Origin: Oxytricha trifallax
Lineage: Eukaryota; Ciliophora; Spirotrichea; Sporadotrichida; Oxytrichidae
Length of the DNA: 64,000 bases
Direction of reading: 5' to 3'
NCBI GenBank assembly: GCA_000711775.1
Contig: ARYC01000372.1
Span: forward strand, 1 to 64,000
Part shown: piece by piece, positions 23,330 to 32,800 of the stretch
How the letters are laid out: the number at the start of each line of letters is the position of its first letter
Position numbering within the stretch: the stretch's first letter is position 1
Notes under the pieces: generated by a model
What the model was told of the DNA's origin: nothing
The model's input: only the letters and a program-made list of their open reading frames with translations
The model's database searches: none
Translations under genes and position numbers: made by a program

Positions 23330-24720
23330 CGACTACCATATCTCAGGCTGCTTGACCCTAGAGACACGATCGGCTGTAGCATGTCTAAGCTTCTCAGGTG
23401 CGCTTCCAGCCATCAAGGCATTTCTGCTGGATTTATTACAGGGATAAAAAAATTGGGAGAAGAGCAATGAGGCAAGGATCTATTTACCATTCACTGTAAT
23501 ACAGTTACAAGCATTGACATTGAGGGATACCATAGGGAACCAGTGGCTTAGTAAGGTTAAATAATCTCGTGACTGTCTCTAGCGATTCTTACTATACATG
23601 AAAGGCCTCGAAGGCTTGAAGAGTGAGTATTAGCGTTAATCATGTGGTTTCTTATAGATCTGAAAACTAGATGGGCTTGATTTTACGAACACATTCGAGC
23701 AGATCAAACTAGTATTATGCATAATGATTGCAAGAGTAAGAGATATAGAAGATCTAGTATTGCCTGATAGCCAAGCATAAGTAAGCGTTTACACTCTTGA
23801 CATCTGAGCATGTTCCCATGGGTGGATAAATTTATCAAAGATTTAAAGCTTAAGAGTGAATGGAGGCTTCATTGTATGATATGCTAAGGGCTTACAGCTA
23901 GATACATAGTGCTTCAGGGATCCTAAGCCCATCTAACGTCAAGAGGTACATCTCCTTCGAAAGTCTAATCATGATATTAGGAAATCTCCAAGACTACTCC
24001 ACTGCTTCACGGAGGAATTCAGATAACCACCAGAGGAAAGCGGCAAAGATCTAGAGGAAAGCATCTGCATGCAAGAAGCGTGTGACTATAGCCCGAGATA
24101 TAACGAAAAACAATGAGTAAGGAGTCTGGCTGAATGGCAATGGTATAGCATGAGAAATAAAAATATGCATTTATCTCTGCTCCTTGGATAGATTTCTGAG
24201 TCGGCGATTCCATCTCCCTGCGTCTTTTCAAGGAGAATTCCGTGGTACACATAGCAAGCCACCATTCGAAGATTTGTCCTTTACTTCGTTTGCAAAACCG
24301 AAAGTCCAAAAATGCTTGAATTTCAAATGTAAGTATTTCAATCATATTCTGAAGCCCATTAAACTACTACTAGAGCAGATAATGGCCGCGAAACTTTAGC
24401 TGAGGCTGTGCTATTCCTTACTACTCAGAAAGAAGTGGAGTCCAAATTAGCTTCATCTTTAAGAATCTTTTTTGGAGAAGCGACACATCTGTCAACATTC
24501 TGACACCGAGAAGCTTCAGTGAAAAATGTGGTACGTGTTGTAGAGCCATGATCAAGAGCGAAAACCCCAAACTAAAAGTGCCAAGCAAATAGAAAGTAAG
24601 AAAAGCACTACGATGAATCTCATGAGGACTTGTAGTCTAGGCAGGGCAGATCCTGTAATAGTAGAAACTACAGTACATCTCTTTTGCTAATACTCTCAGT
24701 GCCTCCACTCTTAAATATCC
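23330..24720 (+). pseudogene. Decayed protein-coding repeat, copy 2 (unknown family)
   Basis: A GC-richer island with long TGA-free blocks on the plus strand in changing frames. The first block (about 23333-23660) reads ARIYLPFTVIQLQALTLRDT and QRFLLYMKGLEGLKSEYQ. The next includes GLDFTNTFEQIKLVLCIMIA, then WVDKFIKDLKLKSEWRLHCM. A basic block near 23970-24140 (RKAAKIQRKASACKKRVTIA) could be a nuclear or DNA-binding segment. Near 24280, TSFAKPKVQKCLNFKCKYF matches copy 1 at 985-2540. The order of shared blocks is the same in both copies. No catalytic motif known to me is visible; several frame breaks. Confidence 0.55.
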
Positions 24721-24729
24721 TGCTATGCT

Positions 24730-26278
24730 CAAAGAATTAGCCTGTTAAATTGCCTAATTTAATAATTAAGCTTTTGTATAAATATACTATCTCTCCTATA
24801 TATATTTAGATAATGGGTTTTGTTTTTGTATTTATTTTTCATTTATCCCATATTATTTTATAAAATTAATCAATTCTTATAATCAAATATTTTTATTCTA
24901 TTATATTAACGGGTAATAATCTAGGATTTCTTAATTAATTTAATGATATTAATGCATCATTTATTTTATCCAAACTATACTGCATTTTCTTTATCTTTAT
25001 ACTGAGTTTATTTAATTTTTATTCTCCTCTTTATATTTTTAATTTCTGGGAATTTATAAAAACAATTCTTTAATGATACATATATCAGGCTATATTATAT
25101 TATATATTTATAATTTCTGTAGTGCAATTTATATTTCTCTTTAATCAAACAACAAGATGCATTAATATTTTATCTGTTTGCCGTTATTCCAATCCATATT
25201 TGTTGTCAACATTTTCTATTTGGATTTATTTATAAATATATTCTCGATTATTTGTTGTTGAATAAAATGAATTATTAAGTTAATTATAATAATCAAAATG
25301 AAATAGCAATTTAGACAGCTTTTGATGCTTTGTACAATCTCATTTATTATATATGATTTAATTTTTAATTTACTTTTTAGAGGATACTCCTGTTAAACTT
25401 GAGATTTCAAAAGATAGCTAGTAAAAAAATCACATAAAGAGGGGAACAAGAAATCGATTTTGATCATGAAGATGGCAAAGATGACAATGATGATTAAGAT
25501 GCAATGTTTCATCTTTTTAATAAGCATTTTTAGAATTTCATTAAATTTTCCTGTTATAATTGATATAATTATATTAATATTCAAATTTAAAATATTTATT
25601 TGATTCTAATTTTACATGATTGAAGGAAAAAGTATTCAATTCATTTAATAAGAGCAAATTATATATACTTTTTATATAAATTAGATGGTTAGATAAACAT
25701 AATGTTTGTAAATAAAATCTAGTTGAGTCATTATAAATATACAATAATTAATTATTTAGTTTACATGTATTTTAAGAATTAAACAATTAAAAGATTGTAT
25801 AGAATAACTTTTTATAATAAACCATTAGTTTGCTGTATTTATAAATAATTATGTAAAGATATATGTATATATTAATAATTTTCAAGGTTTTAATAGGTTT
25901 GTTGTATAAATTAATTATGAGTTTTATTAAATTAAAGTAGCTTAAAAATGAATATCATAAATTTAAATAATAAAGTCATAGTCATTCAATATATTTATTT
26001 TTGAAATTAAAAAAAAGTTTAATCTTCCTTAAACTTTTTCCTCCAAGAAAGCTGAAATACTAAATTTATTACAGTGTTTTTAATAAACTATTTTAATCTA
26101 ATTTTAAGATTTTATCTCAACATCTATGATAATGATAAGCGAATATAGATTCTGACTTTTGTCTGATGTTTCTAATTCATTAAGATTATTTGGATGTTAG
26201 TATAGTTATTTATCTTTCAAAAATATCAACATTCAAAATTTGTTATTGGACATATCGCACATTCTTATGTTCATAATC
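24730..26278. other. AT-rich stretch, no gene seen
   Basis: Very A+T-rich DNA left of TBE-A. A minus-strand hydrophobic frame at 25393-25584 has low-complexity composition and no support. Confidence 0.5.
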
Positions 26279-26357
26279 GCTAAGTTTAGAAAAAGAACCT
26301 TAAATTTAAAAGTGAATTAATTTATGTCGCTTAAATTAAAAGTCTAAACTTAGCAAG
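26279..26357. repeat. Hairpin of about 79 bp
   Basis: GCTAAGTTTAGA and its complement TCTAAACTTAGC bound a 79-bp segment that can fold back on itself. It may be a tiny foldback element or a relic of one. Confidence 0.6.
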
Positions 26358-27513
26358 AATTTTGACATTTTGTACATTTTTATGGTCTCTTGAATTTATC
26401 TTCACTATAGACATTTTAAAACCCCATAACTTCAAATATTTATTTTATAGTTTAAATATTAGTAAAATATGGGGTATTTTAAGTAAGGACAAATCGTAAT
26501 TTAATAATCGAATAAAAGGTCTATGGGAAAATAAAAATTTCTATAAAGTAAAGTGGATTTATCTTTTTTTAATTTTAGTCGAATATATATCGTTTAATGT
26601 TTTTACAATATTTAAAATCCCAAACTCCCTGAAAAGTGCTTTTTTGTAGGGAATTTATTAGGGGTTGGGGTTATTAATAGGTTTTATGTAAAATATATAG
26701 TGAATTTACTTAATTTATTCACTCAAAATTAACTTTTAAATTATTTGGAAGAAGTCTAAGGTTATCTTAATTAACCACAACTTCATCTGCTCTATTGATA
26801 TGTCTGATCTTGAGTTTGGTTTCATAATTATTGACCCTGATATTTGTTTCATTGATATAGACACTCTTGTTTTGTCAATAATTTGATTTATTCTATGTTT
26901 AGCATCCTTCTCCCACCTTGAAGAGTAGTATTCATTGAGAGGCCTGTCTCACTTTATTATTATTGCTGCTAAAGTCCAGACATCCGACTAAAAGTCTGTA
27001 TCTCTCCAGTCCTCTCTTTCTGGATAGTACCCTTGCGTTCCCATTACAGTTCCAAGCCTTGATACTTCAACTCTTATGACTCTGTTGAAATCAATGACTG
27101 CTACTATTACTGGTGAAAAGTTTATCATAATATTTTCTGGCTTCATATCTCTGTGAAAATACCCTAACTTGTGAAGCTCTTTAATACCTTTTATGTTCTG
27201 AGTTGCTATTTATCCAAGCTACTTATGATTCGTTTGTCCTGTAATGAAATCTCTTAGAGTAATTTCAAAGAGTTGGAGTCTAAAAGCAAAATGATCCTTG
27301 ACAAGGAGAACAGAGCTAACTTGATTAAGTTATTACACTTTATGAACTTTGCTTGATTGAGTACTTGATACTTATTTTTAAACTCCATCTAATATTTATC
27401 ATCTCTTAAGTGATAGTTGAAGGGATAAACCTTGTAAGCTTATTACTGATCATTAATAACTTACTTATAAAAGGAGTCATCTAGAATTAGATAACTTTAA
27501 AGAAAAGTATCTA

Positions 27514-28084
27514 TTCACCCCGAGCCCCCCCCACCGCTCCCCCCATCTCCATATAAATATTTTTTTCCTATAATTTTTCTTGCACTGCGGGCGGCTATTA
27601 CATATAATAATTTTATTTTTATTAGATTCACTTCGTCCGTCATCCTTTTTCTGTGCATGCTCCCATAGGAAAATATTTAAAAATCAAAACAAACTTTATT
27701 TTTATTAATAATAGTAAAATTTTTTTGATAAGAATTTTTATTTAACATTCATATTATTGTTCTTCTAATATGTTAACCGAAATATTCCTTATTTTACTGG
27801 ATGATATGTTTGCTTAGAATATTTCGGTTAACATATTAGAAGAACAATAATATGAATGTTAAATAAAAATTCTTATCAAGAAAATTTTACTATTATTAAT
27901 AAAAATAAAGTTTGTTTTGATTTTTAAATATTTTCGTATGGAAGCAAGCACAGAAAAAGGATGACGGACGTAGTGAATCTAATAAAAATAAAATCATTAT
28001 ATGTAATAGCCGCCCGCAGTGCAAGAAAAATTATAGAAAAAAAAAATATATATATGGAGATGGGGGGGGGCCTCGGGGTGAATT
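27514..28084. mobile_element. C/G-tract foldback element F2
   Basis: Two long inverted arms begin TTCACCCCGAGCCCCCCCC and end in the complement (GGGGGGGGCCTCGGGGTGAA). The 8-bp repeat AGTATCTA flanks the element (27506-27513 and 28085-28092). The arms are about 270 bp with a short centre. It interrupts the TBE-A kinase gene. No coding capacity. Confidence 0.9.
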
Positions 28085-28530
28085 AGTATCTAAGTCAATT
28101 TAATTAAGAATTGGAATCTTTTTTATTGAATTTTGATTATGATATTTGTCATTTTAGATATTAGTAAGTTGCGTGATTTGCTCACACATTCTAATTCACT
28201 AGCTTGTTCGAGCTCTACCACTTTAGAAGATTCTCTTGCTTTTCTTTTGTTGAGTAGCTTCATTTATTCTTCAAACTTTTTAATCTCTAAATCTTTCTTG
28301 TGAGCTTTTATAAGATGCTTCCATAAATCCCTTGTATGATAATACTTCTTATGGCACTCGAAGCACTCATGCTTTCCATTGATTTTATCGTACTTTAAGT
28401 AAAATGTTTGCTTGGTTTCTCGATGCTCTTTCATATGCCTATCTAAACTAGATTTATGAGCGAAATCTCTCTCACACTTTTCACAAAAGTATACTTCTTC
28501 TTCTTCGGCTTATATAGAAATTTCGGCTAG

Positions 28531-29044
28531 AAGGTCAAACACACCCCCCCCCATAATGTACTATTTTCTTTTTGTAGTCTTGCAGAGTTTTTGACGCTGA
28601 GCAATATGGTCAGAAGCGCCTTTTGCTTGTGAACAATAGTTTTCGAGCAATGACCAAAATTAAATTCATTTTTATACATAAAAACATCATAAAAATATTC
28701 AAAAATTTTTAATATTTTGTTTATCTCTATTTTTTTAAAAATCATTATTTTAGTGTATTTGTCATATCCTCAGCAAAATATTACTTCAATAATAGTATTT
28801 TGCTGAGGATATGACAAAAACACTCAAATAATGATTTTTAAAAAAATAGAGATAAACAAAATATTAAAAATTTTTGAATATTTTTATGATGTTTTTATGT
28901 ATAAAAATGAATTTAATTTTGGTCATTGCTCGAAAACTATTGTTCACAAGCAAAAGGCGCTTCTGACCATATTGCTCAGCGTCAAAAACTCTGCAAGACT
29001 ACAAAAAGAAAATAGTACATTATGGGGGGGGGTGTGTTTGACCT
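28531..29044. mobile_element. C/G-tract foldback element F3
   Basis: Nearly perfect palindrome, starting AAGGTCAAACACACCCCCCC and ending in the complement. The direct repeat GCTAG lies on both sides (28526-28530 and 29045-29049). The two mirror-image ORFs of 72 codons in its arms are the same sequence read from each side and are not genes. It interrupts the TBE-A 57-kDa gene between its N-terminus and its zinc fingers. Confidence 0.9.
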
Positions 29045-29479
29045 GCTAGCCGATATTTCATTTCTAAGTTTCTCCTTCTCTCAATCTCCCACACACTTGA
29101 AAGCCATTTAATTTTATTATCAATTTCTGTTTTAATAACAGAGACCTCAAGTGATACCCTTGGTAGTTCCTTATGAGAGTTCATCTCACAGCTATCTCAT
29201 TTTTTTGCTGCCAAATGTAAGTCTCATTAAGTTTGATGGAAGTGCTTTTGTTTTTTTTTTAAAATTTTAGCGCTCATATTTAAATTTGAATTTAAAATTA
29301 TAAAACTGCATCTTTAACTGAGAGCTTAAATGATAGTTTTTCAAGTCTACAAGTTTCAAGGGATGTTTTTAGAGTATTATAAAAGAAATATGAGTGCTAA
29401 GAGACGATCCATCACTAAATCTGGGTGAGAAAGTAACCATTTTAACTTTCAATTTAAGTTTATTATAGCACATACCAAT

Positions 29480-29640
29480 TTAGGAGGTGCTCGTAATTAA
29501 GTACGTAATGAATTAGGAGGTATTTTGTCATTTTATGATTAAATTTATGATGCTCCTAATTTAGTACCAGCATTATTTAAAGCTCATAATTAAGTACTAG
29601 TAATTTAGGAGCTTCTCCTAATTAAGTACGTACCAATTAA
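29480..29640. promoter_or_regulatory. GTAC-centred repeats between divergent TBE-A genes
   Basis: The gap between the 57-kDa and 22-kDa genes holds repeated AATTAAGTAC and AATTTAGGAG-type motifs in both orientations (for example AATTAAGTACGT at two places). Similar GTAC-centred repeats occupy the same gap in TBE-B and TBE-C. They may be a shared bidirectional promoter or a binding site for an element protein. Confidence 0.45.
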
Positions 29641-29839
29641 ATTAAAAATATGGAACTATAACAGTAGAAATTGATATCGATCTCTCAAGTTTGAAATCAG
29701 TTCTCAAAACCTTCTCCATATCCTTCTCAGAAGTTGACCTCCTATAGGATGCGCATATTTAATAGTAAGTTTTACAGAGGTATATAATTGAAATCAATAA
29801 ACTTAAATTTGAATATCATTTCTTAGATCTGTAAACAAG

Positions 29840-32800
29840 ATGGAGTCAATAAATGACGCAATGAAAAGAGTCAAAACCAAACCCCTTAGTGAGAATTATA
29901 AGTGCTTTGATTTGTAGGGTATAGTTGGGGTCTTATAGGGGTTAGCACAGAAATTAGGCCAAATTGCAAATGAGAAATAGAAATTAGCGAAATTTAGGGT
30001 CTATTTATGATGAGAAATATTTAGATTTATTGTTTAAGCTAATGTATGGTTCGAGTATTAATATAGACTATGTCAAACAAATGCTGAATTATGCTGCTAT
30101 AGCAAAGCTTTTATGCAAGAGTGCCTCAACTGTTAGGTATCATTGCATGTTAGCTTTTTAGCATTATAACTCAGGCACTTGAAAACATCCAGCAAGAAAA
30201 TAAAAGTTTTCACAGCACAATATTGACTGCCTCACAATATTGACTGCCTCTGCGACTCGAAGACTATGAAATACTGGGCACACTTTCCACTTGACTAGCG
30301 AACTGTTATGATTCATCGCAATTTTCCTGATATGAGTATCTTTCCTTTAAATATAGCCAACATTTATAGAAGAAATGGTATTACTTTCAAGACTGTCAAC
30401 AGAGTGAAGAGAGTGATAGATTTCACAGCGCCATTTTATAGTAAGAATGTAAACTATATATATGATTAAATGCAAAGAGCTATTACTAATAACATCAAGT
30501 TCATACACGCTAATGAAGCTGTGTTTACCTTCAACACCTTTATTAATAAGTCATGGTACAAGAAGTATGACAACACAGAGGTTTATGACTAAAAAGTAAA
30601 GGTTGTAACCCATGCAATTTTAGCAGGTATTAGTGAAGATTCAGGCTTAGAAAGTTATGTCATTCATCCTCGCTCTATTAAGCGAGAGCAGTATATTGAG
30701 TTCTTGCATAAGCTCAGAGAGAAGTATAGCAACTAAGAAATCATCTTATTTGTTGATAACTTATCAGTTCATAAGACAAAAGAGTCTAAGAAAGCTTATG
30801 ATGAGTTAAACATAACTCCTGTATACAACGTTCCTTAAAGCCCATAATTTAATGGAATTAAATTTTACTGGAGTTAAATCAAGACTAACTACAAGAAGCT
30901 ACTGCTGTATCATCTAATGCATGATTTACCAATTAATAGAGTAGACTTAATACAAAGTAGTTGCAAGAGAGTGAATAAAGATTAGACTACGATATGTGCC
31001 AGGAAAGGAAGAATGAATGTTTATTAATAAGTTTTAGACTTAAATGAATGAAATAGTAGACATATTAAATGGGCCCTTAAAAGGATTAGGCTTCTCTTTC
31101 TTTTCTTCTTCTTAAGGCTTGACAGGTCCTAAGTTTCTTCTCTTACTGTCATCTCCTGCATCTATGTTCAAATCTTCTGGCTTTTAAACATATTTATAAA
31201 GTCTCTTGCTAACTTAATGAACTGTCTGCTGTTTTCTATCTCTATGAGCCTTAGTATGCTCTTTCATAAGATATATACCAGTGCCAGATTTTCCTACAAA
31301 GTTATATGTCAAAGCTTACTTGAAAGATAAGGATGCTTCTTAAGTTCCTCTAGCCAAGCTGAGCTTATTAGAATGCCTTGCTTCTTCTAGTCTTCAGGAG
31401 AGATAGAATATCGTTTCTTATGTGCTTCTTCAATAATTTCTCTGAGATAATCCTCTTTTATTGTACCAAGAACACCAAAGAAGAAGTTCCTCTCTGGTAG
31501 TTTATTAGAGAGTTGTTTCTTGGTAGGAAGGTAAACTACCACTTCCTCATCTTACATGGCATCCTCATAAAGATTAGTGACTGAAATCTCAGGGTAGTTG
31601 GGAATTTCGATTAGTTTAATCTCTTTATTTTTAAAAGCTTTCTTTCTCCTCACAAAGTATTGCTTTCAAGAATGAAATTTTGGTACCTTCCATCGTTGGA
31701 AGGAATAAACCAACTGTATAATATGTTAATAGTCATCAAGTTATCTTACCATGTAAAGTTAGGTATCGGTAGAGATCTTCTTTACTTCTGAATCTTGAGA
31801 TCATTTTTTGAGCCTCATCTCTTTTCATTTGATCATTGAGTGATTCCATCTTTGTTCTACTTCCTATAAATGAATTTCAAAATATAATATATAGACTTCT
31901 TGAACCTATTATTTAAAAATCTTAGTATTAAATATGGGCATCTTATAGGAGGTCAACCCTGCAAAAACACGTGAAGAAAGTTTCCAGAAGGTGTAACAAA
32001 CTGCAGAGATGTAGCTCCATTTTTATCAATTTAGTTTAATTCAACTAGTACTAAATTTGTTTTAATTTAATTAGTACTGGTACTAAATTCGTTTTATTTT
32101 AATTGGTACCAATTTAATAGTACCAAAACTTAATTAGTACCTAGTTTCAAACTAATGAGTTTTTAATGGAAAAGTTCCAAAATGGTTCAAAACCTAATTA
32201 GTACCAGTACCAACCTCAATCTTTTCTAGGTTGGACCAAAATTTAAAATACTAAGCATGAAATTAGAAAATTAATAGTTATAAACTAAGTATAAATATTA
32301 TTTCTTGCACCTCAAAATTAACCATTATTGTTGATATTCAAGGTATTATTCAGAGTAATTATAACTAGTTAGGTTATTAAAGCTTTATAATAGAAATTTA
32401 AATTTGAATTTAAACATGGCGCCTAACTTAAATCGTAAAGCAATTGGCTAAAATATAAAGATTTTCCAATTTTTAGAAATATAAATACATAAAGAGCTTA
32501 ATATCTGTTAATATTATAATAAATATTCTTAAAAATCAAATCATTACAGTTACTCTGACTCTTTGAGTTCATGCAGTAAGCTTTTTAAGGTAGCTTACTA
32601 ATTTCTAGAAATAAATTTAGCCAAAATACTCTGTTTGGAGCAACGGCAGCATCTTCATAACCCAAAATTCTTGCAATTGGTTTAACATATCTATCTTTGG
32701 CAATTTATTTGTTCGCATATATCCTAAATTTCATATTTATTCTTACTTGGTTTCTTGAAAATTTAAACCTACCAAAGCGAGAAATTTTTTATCAATTTTT

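Larger units (their letters stand above)
26735..29184 (-). pseudogene. TBE-A 57-kDa zinc-finger/protein-kinase gene, interrupted
   Basis: The minus-strand frame starts at ATG 29184 (MNSHKELPRVSLEVSVIKTE). Two C2H2 zinc fingers follow (28290-28490): CEKCERDFAHKSSLDRHMKE and CFECHKKYYHTRDLWKHLIK. The kinase part at 26760-27500 shows the catalytic loop GYFHRDMKPENIMINF, a region reading IDFNRV where DFG is expected, and GTQGYYPEREDWRDTDFQSD, resembling the activation and APE segments. One TGA lies after LAAIIIK near 26955. Two foldback elements split the gene; excising the one at 28531-29044 with one GCTAG copy rejoins KYRLA to EISIQAEEEEVYFCEKC in frame. In TBEs this protein's role is unknown; it may bind DNA and phosphorylate. 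Confidence 0.8.

Noticed and set aside
28527-29049. Two identical 72-codon frames facing each other (28527-28745 and 28831-29049)
   Set aside because: They are the two arms of the foldback element F3 read from each side; identical translation follows from the palindrome, not from coding.
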